The notes below the pieces were generated by a model that was not told the origin of the DNA, did not search any database, and was given only the letters and a program-made list of their open reading frames with translations. The translations under genes were made by a program, and so were the position numbers. A stretch of 64,000 bases of DNA from Leptolinea sp964420995 (lineage in GTDB: Bacteria > Chloroflexota > Anaerolineae > Anaerolineales > Anaerolineaceae), in assembly GCA_964420995.1 (NCBI GenBank), contig CAYQUX010000009.1:79135-143134 (forward strand). Direction: 5' to 3'. Position 1 is the first letter of the stretch, and the number at the start of each line of letters is the position of its first letter. Of this stretch, positions 33,486 to 41,493 are shown one piece after another.

Positions 33486-35762
33486 ATGAAAGTGCTGGTC
33501 ATCGGTTCAGGGGGACGGGAGCATGCCATTGCCTGGAAAATCAGTCAATCACCCCTGCTTTCCAGGCTGTATATTGCCCCTGGAAACGCGGGCATGGCCA
33601 GCCTTGGTGAGTTGGTCCCGCTGGCAGTCGGAGACGGGGAGGGCATTCTGTCTTTCGCGAAGCGCGAAAAGATCGACCTGGTGGTGATCGGCCCCGAAGC
33701 GGCCCTGGCAGCCGGAGTGAGTGATGTGCTGCAGGCGGGCGGGGTGACCGTCTTCGGGCCTTCACAGTACGCCGCGCAGATGGAAACATCCAAGCGGTTC
33801 TCCAAACAATTCATGCAGAAGCACGGCATACCCACGGCGAAATTCGAATCCTTTTCCAATTATGAACAGGCCTGCCTGCACCTGCGTTCCGTGACCTATC
33901 CCATCGTAATCAAAGCGTCCGGTCTGGCTGCCGGCAAGGGAGTGATCCTGCCGGAAACACTGGATGACGGTTTGAGGGCACTGAAAGAGATCATGATCGA
34001 TCGGCAGTTTGGTTCTGCCGGAGAGGAAGTGGTCATTGAAGAACGCCTGGAAGGAGAGGAAGTCTCCCTTCTGGCGTTTAGTGACGGCACCAACCTGGCG
34101 GTCATGCCGCCCGCGCAGGATCACAAACGCCTGCTGGATAATGACGAAGGTCCCAACACTGGCGGTATGGGCGCCTACGCCCCGGCCCCGGCGCTTTTTA
34201 AAGACGAAATTGCCGATATTACCCTGTCGGTCATGCAACCGGTGCTGGATGGATTGCGCGAAGACGGGCATCCATATGTGGGGGTGCTGTATGCCGGTTT
34301 GATGCTGACCAAAAACGGTCCGCGCATTCTGGAATTCAACGCTCGTTTTGGTGACCCTGAGACTCAGGCCATTCTACCGTTGCTTGAATCAGACCTGCTG
34401 GAAATTCTTATTGCCTGTACGCGCGGTGAACTGGATAAAGTAAAGATACGCTGGTCGGAAGGCTCGGCGGTTTGCATTGTGCTGGCTTCCCAGGGTTACC
34501 CGGCTCATGCCGAGACCGGATTTCCGATCCATGGGCTGGATGATATTCAGGACGGCGCGGTGGTCTTCCATGCTGCCAGCCAGCTCAAAGGCGACCAGGT
34601 TGTAACAGCCGGCGGGCGTGTGCTGGGCGTCACCTGCTGGGACGTCAACCTGCGCAAGGCGATCGGCAGGGCGTACCAGACCGTGGAAAAGATATCCTTT
34701 GAGGGCATGCACTATCGAAAGGATATTGGACACAAGGGATTGGATCATATCTGCTGTTCGTATGCCTATCAGGCGGCGGGCGTGGATATTGATGCCGGCA
34801 ACCGCACAGTGGAGTTGATGAAAGAAGACGTGCGTTCCACGTACAATCCGCGCGTGTTGGCCGGTATTGGTTCGTTTGGCGGCCTGTATGCCGCCGACAA
34901 CCTGGGCGAGCAGCCGGTGCTGGTGGCATCCACCGATGGGGTGGGCACCAAAGTGGAGCTGGCGGCACGCCTGGGGCGTTACCGCGGCATCGGCATGGAC
35001 ATTGTCAACCACTGCATCGATGATATTCTGGTGCAGGGCGCGAAGCCGCTCTTTTTCCTGGACTATTTTGCCGCCTCCAAACTGGAGCCGGAGATCGTGG
35101 CGGAAATTGTGGCGGGCATGGCCTCAGCCTGCAAGGCAGCGGACTGCGCCCTGTTGGGTGGCGAAACCGCGGAAATGCCCGGTGTGTATTGCAAACACGC
35201 CTTTGATGTGGCCGGCACCATCGTCGGCGTGATTGAGCGCGGACGGGTGCTGCCCCGCAAGGAAGACATGCATCCCGGAGACCTGTTGGTGGGATTTGCT
35301 TCCAGCGGACCGCACACCAACGGCTACTCGCTCATTCGCAAGATTTGCGAAGGGGAAGATATGCTGGTCTACCGGGATGAATTGAAATCCAGTCTGGCTG
35401 ACGCGCTGCTCGAACCACACCGTTCTTATCTTGGATTGATGGAATCCATGCGGCCGTTTGTTAAAGGCTTCAGCCACATCACCGGCGGAGGCTTTCTTGA
35501 GAATATTCCGCGCTGCCTGCCGGATGGGTTACAGGCTGTGATTGATACATCCGCCTGGCCGCGGCCGGCATTGTTTTCCTGGCTGCAGCGGAAGGGGAAT
35601 ATTGCCCCGCTGGAAATGTTCCGGGTTTTCAACATGGGTATCGGCCTGGTGGCTGTCATTGCTCCGGGCGACTTACCGGAGCTGCAAGCCGTGGTGCATG
35701 AACCCGTCTGGAAAATCGGGGAATTGACCGGCGGGCCGCGCGGCGAGGTGGTATTGCAATGA
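33486..35762 (+). CDS. purDM: Fused GAR synthetase - AIR synthetase
   Basis: One 758-residue protein carries two enzymes. Residues 1 to about 420 are PurD, an ATP-grasp glycinamide ribonucleotide synthetase (GSGGREHAIAWK, KASGLAAGKGVI, NTGGMGAYAP, EFNARFGDPETQ). Residues about 430 to 758 are PurM, phosphoribosylformylglycinamidine cyclo-ligase (YQAAGVDIDAGN, STDGVGTKVELA, IVNHCIDDILVQGA, LLGGETAEMPG, HITGGGFLENIPR). There is no frameshift at the junction. The order GARS-AIRS followed by purN overlapping by 4 nt is the same as in the eukaryotic trifunctional GART protein. Confidence 0.96.
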   Translation: MKVLVIGSGGREHAIAWKISQSPLLSRLYIAPGNAGMASLGELVPLAVGDGEGILSFAKREKIDLVVIGPEAALAAGVSDVLQAGGVTVFGPSQYAAQMETSKRFSKQFMQKHGIPTAKFESFSNYEQACLHLRSVTYPIVIKASGLAAGKGVILPETLDDGLRALKEIMIDRQFGSAGEEVVIEERLEGEEVSLLAFSDGTNLAVMPPAQDHKRLLDNDEGPNTGGMGAYAPAPALFKDEIADITLSVMQPVLDGLREDGHPYVGVLYAGLMLTKNGPRILEFNARFGDPETQAILPLLESDLLEILIACTRGELDKVKIRWSEGSAVCIVLASQGYPAHAETGFPIHGLDDIQDGAVVFHAASQLKGDQVVTAGGRVLGVTCWDVNLRKAIGRAYQTVEKISFEGMHYRKDIGHKGLDHICCSYAYQAAGVDIDAGNRTVELMKEDVRSTYNPRVLAGIGSFGGLYAADNLGEQPVLVASTDGVGTKVELAARLGRYRGIGMDIVNHCIDDILVQGAKPLFFLDYFAASKLEPEIVAEIVAGMASACKAADCALLGGETAEMPGVYCKHAFDVAGTIVGVIERGRVLPRKEDMHPGDLLVGFASSGPHTNGYSLIRKICEGEDMLVYRDELKSSLADALLEPHRSYLGLMESMRPFVKGFSHITGGGFLENIPRCLPDGLQAVIDTSAWPRPALFSWLQRKGNIAPLEMFRVFNMGIGLVAVIAPGDLPELQAVVHEPVWKIGELTGGPRGEVVLQ

Positions 35763-36364
35763 CCCGCGCCGGATTGGTGGTATTGATTTCGGGAAATGGT
35801 TCCAACCTTCAGGCCATTCTGGACGCCTGCAAAAATGAAGAATTGAGGGCGGATGTCAGGGCGGTGATCTCCAATAAAATGGAAGCGTACGGATTGGAAC
35901 GAGCCCGGCTGGCTGGAGTGCCTGCCATTGTAAAGATGAGAAATCACGGTGAGACACGTGAGGAATATGACGCTCAACTGGCTGATCTGGCGGCGGTGTA
36001 TCAACCTGACCTGATCGTGCTGGCCGGTTGGATGCGCGTGTTGAGCATGTCTTTTCTCGGGCGGTTTCCCGGCCGGGTGATTAACCTGCATCCTGCCTTA
36101 CCCGGTGCCTTTGCCGGGGTGAATGCCATAGAACGTGCCTATTCGGCTTTTCAAAACGGTGAAATCACCCATACCGGTGTGATGGTGCACTACGTTCCGG
36201 ATGAAGGTGTTGACCTGGGGCCGGTCATTAATCAGCAAATTGTGCCCATTACTCCGCAGGATACACTGCAAGACCTTGAATATCGAGTTCATGCCTGCGA
36301 ACATGAACTTCTGGTGGGATCGATTAAACAACTGATCAGATCATTGGAGGAAAGTTATGCCTAA
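35759..36364 (+). CDS. purN: GAR transformylase (10-formyl-THF dependent)
   Basis: A 201-residue glycinamide ribonucleotide formyltransferase. Key sites: LISGNGSNLQAI, VISNKMEAYGLERA, VLAGWMRVLS, INLHPALPGAFAG with the catalytic Asn-His, and THTGVMVHYVPDEGVDLGPVI with the catalytic Asp. It overlaps the purDM stop by 4 nt and purH by 8 nt. The usual Ala-Asp form of the SNK block is typical of bacterial PurN. No purT is present in the operon, so the folate-dependent route is implied. Confidence 0.96.
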   Translation: MTRAGLVVLISGNGSNLQAILDACKNEELRADVRAVISNKMEAYGLERARLAGVPAIVKMRNHGETREEYDAQLADLAAVYQPDLIVLAGWMRVLSMSFLGRFPGRVINLHPALPGAFAGVNAIERAYSAFQNGEITHTGVMVHYVPDEGVDLGPVINQQIVPITPQDTLQDLEYRVHACEHELLVGSIKQLIRSLEESYA

Positions 36365-37856
36365 AGCGCTGCTGTCGGTGTATGACAAGACGGGTCTCGT
36401 CGAATTTGCCCGCGGGTTGGTCTCTCTGGGATGGGATTTGCTGGCCTCGGGCGGCACGGCCAAACTGCTGTCTCAAAATGGCCTCAAGGTCATGGAAGTT
36501 GCCGACTATACCGGATCGCCGGAGATACTGGGTGGGCGGGTGAAAACCCTGCACCCGGCCATTCACGGCGGCCTGTTGGCTCGCAACACCGAAACCGACC
36601 GCGACCAGTTAAGCGCGCTGGGCTGGGACATGATCGACCTGGTGGCGGTCAACCTGTATCCTTTTGAAGCCACAGTAGCCAGACCGGGTGTGACCCTGGC
36701 AGAAGCCATTGAACAGATCGACATCGGCGGCGTAGCCTTGATCCGCGCGGCGGCCAAGAACCATGACCGGGTTACTCTGGTGTGCGACCCGGCGGATTAT
36801 CCCGCCGTTCTGGGCGGACTCAGTAGCGGCAGCCTGGATGAAGCCGCGCGCCGCAACCTGGCGCTCAAAGGTTTCCGGCTTACCTCGCATTACGACCAGG
36901 CCATCAGCCGTTATCTGGATGGCGGGGAAGGCGAATCGCTTTCACTGTACCCGGTGCAATCCTTGCGCTATGGCGAAAATCCGCATCAGGCGGCCGTGCT
37001 GCTCGGTTACAAACCCGGCGATACCCCCCTGGGCGGGAAGGTGCTGCAGGGCAAGGAACTTTCCTACAATAACCTGCTCGACCTGGATGCCGCCTGGCGG
37101 GCAGTGGTGGGATATAAAAAAAGCAGCATTGTTATCGTAAAGCACCTCACGCCGTGCGGCGTGGCCTCGGATGATGACCAGGCCAGGGCATATAAGGCGG
37201 CTTTTGAATGCGATAAAGTATCGGCGTTCGGAGGGATCATTGCGGCCAATCGGGTGTTAGAAGCCGCCACAGCCGAAGCCATGGGCGACCTGTTCGTGGA
37301 GTGCATCATCGCCCCGGGGTTTGAGCCCGGCGCGCGGGAAATCCTCGCGAAGAAAAAGAACGCGCGGTTGGTGGAAATGCCCAACCTTGAGGTTGAACCG
37401 ATGGTGGAATACCGATCCGTGGTGCGCGGTATGCTGCGCCAGCAGATTGACATGGGTGACCCCGACCAGAGCGGCTGGAAAGTGGTGACGGAGAAGAAAC
37501 CAACCGCGGAAGAAATGGCCGCCATGAAGTTCGCCTGGGTGGCCTGCCAGTATGTGAAATCCAATTCCATCGTGTTCGCGAAGGGCGAGGCGACCGTAGG
37601 TATTGGCGGTGGACAGCCCAACCGGGTGGATTGCGTGCGCATTGCCGCCGGGCATGCCGGGGAAAACGCCAGGGGCGCGGTGATGGCCTCTGATGCCTTT
37701 TTCCCGTTCCCTGATTCCGTGGAAGAAGCGGCGAAATGCGGTATAACGGCTATTGTTCAGCCGGGCGGATCGGTGCGCGACCAGGAATCCATCGACCTGT
37801 GCAATAAACTGGGACTGAGCATGGTTCTTACCGGATACCGGCACTTCAGACACTAG
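36357..37856 (+). CDS. purH: AICAR transformylase / IMP cyclohydrolase
   Basis: A 499-residue bifunctional enzyme making IMP. The cyclohydrolase domain (1 to about 190) has ALLSVYDKTGLVEFARGL, LASGGTAKLL, GGRVKTLHPAIHGG and NLYPFEAT. The transformylase domain has LRYGENPHQAA, KELSYNNLLDLDAAW, VKHLTPCGVA with the catalytic Lys-His, and GGGQPNRVDCVRIA, ending with LTGYRHFRH, the conserved C-terminus. The ATG at 36357 overlaps purN by 8 nt. Confidence 0.97.
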   Translation: MPKALLSVYDKTGLVEFARGLVSLGWDLLASGGTAKLLSQNGLKVMEVADYTGSPEILGGRVKTLHPAIHGGLLARNTETDRDQLSALGWDMIDLVAVNLYPFEATVARPGVTLAEAIEQIDIGGVALIRAAAKNHDRVTLVCDPADYPAVLGGLSSGSLDEAARRNLALKGFRLTSHYDQAISRYLDGGEGESLSLYPVQSLRYGENPHQAAVLLGYKPGDTPLGGKVLQGKELSYNNLLDLDAAWRAVVGYKKSSIVIVKHLTPCGVASDDDQARAYKAAFECDKVSAFGGIIAANRVLEAATAEAMGDLFVECIIAPGFEPGAREILAKKKNARLVEMPNLEVEPMVEYRSVVRGMLRQQIDMGDPDQSGWKVVTEKKPTAEEMAAMKFAWVACQYVKSNSIVFAKGEATVGIGGGQPNRVDCVRIAAGHAGENARGAVMASDAFFPFPDSVEEAAKCGITAIVQPGGSVRDQESIDLCNKLGLSMVLTGYRHFRH

Positions 37857-37865
37857 AGGATGACT

Positions 37866-39350
37866 ATGGCGATAAATAACGAGATCTTTGAACAAATTGA
37901 ATCGCTGACCTTTGACGACCTGCTGATTGAACCGGGCTTCAGTGAAGTTCTGCCTTCAGATGTGGATGTGCATGCCCGCCTGACCCGCGATATCACTCTG
38001 AATATTCCGCTTTTATCCGCCGCCATGGACACGGTGACCGAATCCCGGCTGGCCATCGCGCTGGCACGGGAGGGCGGCATGGGGATCATTCACCGCAACC
38101 TGTCACCGGCTGACCAGGCACGTGAGGTGGAGACTGTCAAACGTTCTGAATCCGGCATGATCCTGGACCCCATCACCTTACCGCCCACCGCCACCCTGGC
38201 GGAAGCGGAAGAGATCATGGCGCGGTTTCATATCAGCGGCCTGCCGGTGGTCAACCTGGCTACCAATAAACTGGTTGGGATTCTCACCAACCGTGATACC
38301 CGCTTCACCGGACCGGAGGATATGTCACGACCGGTAACCGAATTCATGACCTCTGAAAAACTGGTGACGGCAAAGGTCGGCACCACGCTGGAGGAAGCCA
38401 AGGAGATCCTGAAGCAGCACCGGATCGAAAAGCTACCGCTGGTGGATGACAGCGGCCATCTGCAGGGGCTGATCACGGTCAAGGATATTCAGAAGCGCAT
38501 GCAGTTCCCCAACGCGGCCAAGGATGAACGCGGCCGCCTGCTGGTGGGCGCGGCTGTCGGCGTGGGGCCGGATGTGGAAGACCGGGTGGAACGCCTGCTG
38601 GACAAGGGCGTGGACGTGTTGGTGATCGACACCGCCCACGGCCACACGGCCGGGGTGATCAAGACTATCAAACGCATCAAGGGCATCAACCGCGGCATTC
38701 CGGTGATCGCCGGGAATGTGGTCACAGAAGAAGGCACGCTGGCATTGATCGATGCCGGGGCGGACGCCGTCAAGGTGGGCGTGGGCGCGGGATCCATCTG
38801 CACCACGCGCATCATCTCAGGAACGGGCATGCCGCAATTGACCGCCGTGTACCGCTGCGCGAAGGTGGCACATCCGAAGGGTATTCCCATCATCGCGGAC
38901 GGCGGGATCAAGTACAGCGGCGACATTGTTAAGGCTATCGTTGCCGGCGGGGACACGGTCATGCTGGGCAGTTTGCTGGCCGGTCTGGAAGAATCCCCCG
39001 GCGAGACCATCCTGTACAGCGGCCGGCAGTTTAAATCCTACCGCGGCATGGGGTCGGTGGGCGCCATGCAGGGCTACGGCAAGGACCGCTACGGAACCGG
39101 TCAGGGCGGCGGCAAACTTGTGCCTGAAGGTGTGGAAGGCATGGTCCCTTACAAGGGCACGCTGGGTGATTATGTCTATCAACTGGTGGGCGGATTGCGT
39201 TCCGGGATGGGATATGCCGGAGCGGCCAGTCTGGATGAACTGTACTCGAAAACGAAGCTGGTACGCATAACCGGCGCGGGGCTGATCGAGAGCCACCCGC
39301 ACGATATCACCATCACGCGCGAACCACCCAATTATCAGCGCGGGGAATAA
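37866..39350 (+). CDS. guaB: IMP dehydrogenase
   Basis: A 494-residue enzyme converting IMP to XMP with NAD, the first step to GMP. The catalytic domain is split by two CBS motifs at about 95-210 (SGLPVVNLATNKLVGILTNRD and KLPLVDDSGHLQGLITVKDI). The loop GAGSICTTRIISGTG carries the catalytic Cys; GGIKYSGDIVKA and YRGMGSVGAM follow, and the flap region has YGTGQGGGKLVPEGVEG. AGAGGA ends 5 nt before the ATG at 37866, which I prefer to the in-frame ATG at 37860. It closes the purine operon and sits in front of a terminator. Confidence 0.97.
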   Translation: MAINNEIFEQIESLTFDDLLIEPGFSEVLPSDVDVHARLTRDITLNIPLLSAAMDTVTESRLAIALAREGGMGIIHRNLSPADQAREVETVKRSESGMILDPITLPPTATLAEAEEIMARFHISGLPVVNLATNKLVGILTNRDTRFTGPEDMSRPVTEFMTSEKLVTAKVGTTLEEAKEILKQHRIEKLPLVDDSGHLQGLITVKDIQKRMQFPNAAKDERGRLLVGAAVGVGPDVEDRVERLLDKGVDVLVIDTAHGHTAGVIKTIKRIKGINRGIPVIAGNVVTEEGTLALIDAGADAVKVGVGAGSICTTRIISGTGMPQLTAVYRCAKVAHPKGIPIIADGGIKYSGDIVKAIVAGGDTVMLGSLLAGLEESPGETILYSGRQFKSYRGMGSVGAMQGYGKDRYGTGQGGGKLVPEGVEGMVPYKGTLGDYVYQLVGGLRSGMGYAGAASLDELYSKTKLVRITGAGLIESHPHDITITREPPNYQRGE

Positions 39351-39382
39351 TCTCCCGGCATACATAATCAAAATTAACTATG

Positions 39383-39425
39383 AAGTGGGCCGGGTCACTT
39401 CAATGACCCAACCCACTTTTATTTT
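39383..39425. terminator. Bidirectional terminator of the purine operon
   Basis: A two-part stem AAGTGGG...GGGTCA with complements and a T-rich tail TTTTTATTTT on the plus strand; on the other strand the complementary arm is followed by AGTTAATTTTG. It separates guaB from the convergent flavoprotein gene. Confidence 0.8.
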
Positions 39426-39436
39426 CCATTTTTCTG

Positions 39437-40825
39437 TCAGACGCCAGCTTTTTCTACAACCTTTTTCAATGGCTGGGCCATCTGCACTTTCATCATGGTG
39501 TCAAATTTCGCCCGAATGAATGGGATATTGGCCAGAGGCGCGATGAACGTGTTCAGCAGCATGATAGGCAGGTCGTTCTGGGGGAAGGTCTTGTAAATTC
39601 CCAGGCGCCGGTAGGCTTTATGATCGGCCATGAAAACGGTGCGCAGCGGGCCGTAGATGTCATCACGGAATATCTTTTCGCCGCCGATACCCAGGAAGGT
39701 ACGCGGTTTCACATAACCCGCGCTGGCTTTTTCCAATGCTTCAGCCGCCAGTTGATCGACCTGCGCGTCAATATCAGCGGAGGAGCCGAATTCATCGCTG
39801 ACAAAGCCGAGGAAGTTGGCGCGCTGAAATTCAAAGAATCCCTGCCAGACTTCCTGCAAATTGGGTATCTGGCTGATGGGACCGGACACCAGCAGGGCTG
39901 CCTGCTTGCCATGCAGAACCGGAGTGTGGGTGTTGAAGAAAATGCGATCCGTAAACACTTTCCACCGTGATGAGAGCTGCCGATCAACCACGCGGCCGGC
40001 GTAGATCAGAACGTCCGCCGTCATCACGGTATTTTTGTAGAATTCGATGTAGTCATCCTTGCCGGTGTAGAAACAGCGGTTGGCGGAGCCGCACACCATG
40101 CAACCCAGGCAGGCACCTTTGATGTTCAACTGGTTGATATTGACCACTGTGGTACTCTCACCAAACCGGCTTTGCAACCGTTCGATCATGCGGCCGAGGT
40201 TGCTGTGCGGATCGTCTTCGTCGTGCATGATCACGATCTTTTTTCCCTCGGTGGATAATTCAACCGGCGTACCGGTGGGTGTGTAGGTGAATTCACGCGG
40301 GTTGAGGGGAGGATAGACTCTTCGGGTGGGAACTTTATTCTCTACAGCCTGAAGAAAGGACCGGCCAAATTGGGTCAGTTGCTCACGGCCTTCAGGTGTC
40401 AGCAGGTCGTTCATATAAGGCGCAAATGAATCGACAAAGCGCATGTTCAGGTCGTCGCATACGGCGTGCATGTAATTGTGGGCGGTGTGATCATAGAAGT
40501 GGATGGAGGTGGACAGGGTGGCCGCATATTTCCCGGCAAAGGCATCTTCCACGTGCCGTTCGGAGATCAGTTCAATGAAGCGTTTGTAATTTCCATGCAC
40601 TGTTAAAACATACAACGGAAACGCCCACAGGACGGCATCCGACTGCCTGATCTCGTCGATTACCCGGTTAAAGTCTTCGGGGGTGTTTTCCAGATGCCTG
40701 ACCTGCAGGGCGACGCTCATGATCTGAAATTTATGTTGGGGGAAGACTTTCTGTAGATAATTCACATATTGCATGGTGACGCTTACTTCCCCTTTGGGAC
40801 TTCCATTCAGTACGGCGATTTTCAT
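39437..40825 (-). CDS. Tandem flavodoxin-fold (NADPH-dependent FMN reductase-like) protein
   Basis: A 462-residue protein made of two flavodoxin-like domains. Domain 1 (1 to about 180) begins IAVLNGSPKGEVSVTMQY, the FMN-phosphate loop, and contains WAFPLYVLTVHGNYKRFIE. Domain 2 (about 195-350) begins IVIMHDEDDPHSNLGRM and has the cysteine cluster CLGCMVCGSANRC at about 235-247, as in iron-sulfur flavoproteins, which could bind a cluster or form redox disulfides. The first domain lacks these cysteines. A C-terminal tail has hydrophobic helices. It is likely an oxidoreductase for quinones or flavins; substrate unknown. It lies downstream of padR with a TGACATGTCA site just before it, implying PadR control. 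Confidence 0.78.
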   Translation of the reverse strand: MKIAVLNGSPKGEVSVTMQYVNYLQKVFPQHKFQIMSVALQVRHLENTPEDFNRVIDEIRQSDAVLWAFPLYVLTVHGNYKRFIELISERHVEDAFAGKYAATLSTSIHFYDHTAHNYMHAVCDDLNMRFVDSFAPYMNDLLTPEGREQLTQFGRSFLQAVENKVPTRRVYPPLNPREFTYTPTGTPVELSTEGKKIVIMHDEDDPHSNLGRMIERLQSRFGESTTVVNINQLNIKGACLGCMVCGSANRCFYTGKDDYIEFYKNTVMTADVLIYAGRVVDRQLSSRWKVFTDRIFFNTHTPVLHGKQAALLVSGPISQIPNLQEVWQGFFEFQRANFLGFVSDEFGSSADIDAQVDQLAAEALEKASAGYVKPRTFLGIGGEKIFRDDIYGPLRTVFMADHKAYRRLGIYKTFPQNDLPIMLLNTFIAPLANIPFIRAKFDTMMKVQMAQPLKKVVEKAGV

Positions 40826-40844
40826 TCTTTCTCCTTGTCATTTA

Positions 40845-40854
40845 TGACATGTCA
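40845..40854. promoter_or_regulatory. Candidate PadR operator before the flavoprotein gene
   Basis: The palindrome TGACATGTCA occurs 20-29 nt before the ATG at 40825, between padR and the flavoprotein gene. The same 10-bp core, extended to 14 bp, covers the padR promoter at 41451-41464. Confidence 0.55.
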
Positions 40855-40879
40855 AATTTGACACACGTAGTTAAAAAAA

Positions 40880-41428
40880 TTACAATTCCGAAACAGTTTT
40901 CATGGCTGTTTCCAGCCATTTGAGATACATATGTTCGTACTGGAGTCCCATTTGCAGGGTGAGATTCCAGTATTTTTGATGTTTGGAAACACCGGGATCC
41001 TGCGGATGGCCATAGTGAGGGATACTTGACATCAGTTTCTCATAAGCATTCAACGTGGACTCATGCAATTTTTGCTGAAGAGCCAGTTCATCCAGCACCT
41101 GACGCGGGTCGCGCCTGCCGGAGAAAAATATGCGAACGAGGAAATCTTCCTTCAAAGGGGGGACTTCCGTCATGGGCGTGTCAAGCCAGTCGGTCAGCAT
41201 TTTCCGGCCGGCATCCGTAAGGGTATACACCCGGCGGCGCAGGGCGTCATCTTCCTGTTTGAATACAGACGAAAGCAGCCCGTCTTTTTCCATCTGGCGC
41301 AGGGTGGTGTAGATCTGGCTGTGATGGGCGTGCCAGAAGAAACCGGTGGAAGAGTCGATGGTCTGTTTCAGTTCGTACCCGGTCATGGGACCGTAATCGA
41401 GAAGACCCAACAGGATATATTTAAGCAT
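40880..41428 (-). CDS. PadR family transcriptional regulator
   Basis: A 182-residue PadR regulator. The N-terminal winged helix is LLGLLDYGPMTGYELKQTID...FWHAHHSQIYTTLRQMEKDGLL with the wing RRRVYTLTDAGRK, and the C-terminal part is the long helical dimerisation domain (Vir_act_alpha_C type). PadR proteins are usually repressors that bind small phenolic or drug-like molecules and control neighbouring genes. A palindrome overlaps its own promoter and another lies before the downstream flavoprotein gene, so autoregulation is likely. It has no Shine-Dalgarno site; a complete promoter ends 6 nt before the ATG, so the mRNA is probably leaderless. Confidence 0.88.
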   Translation of the reverse strand: MLKYILLGLLDYGPMTGYELKQTIDSSTGFFWHAHHSQIYTTLRQMEKDGLLSSVFKQEDDALRRRVYTLTDAGRKMLTDWLDTPMTEVPPLKEDFLVRIFFSGRRDPRQVLDELALQQKLHESTLNAYEKLMSSIPHYGHPQDPGVSKHQKYWNLTLQMGLQYEHMYLKWLETAMKTVSEL

Positions 41429-41434
41429 GTATCA

Positions 41435-41464
41435 AATATAACATGTAAATATTGACATGTCAAT
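41435..41464 (-). promoter_or_regulatory. padR promoter with overlapping operator
   Basis: On the minus strand TTGACA (41463-41458) and TATATT (41440-41435) are 17 nt apart, and 6 nt later comes the padR ATG. The -35 is embedded in the 14-bp palindrome ATTGACATGTCAAT (41451-41464), and a further ACATGT lies in the spacer. Repressor binding there would block RNA polymerase. Confidence 0.75.
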
Positions 41465-41493
41465 AGTGCGTTTTTTCGCTCTCAACTGGGCCG

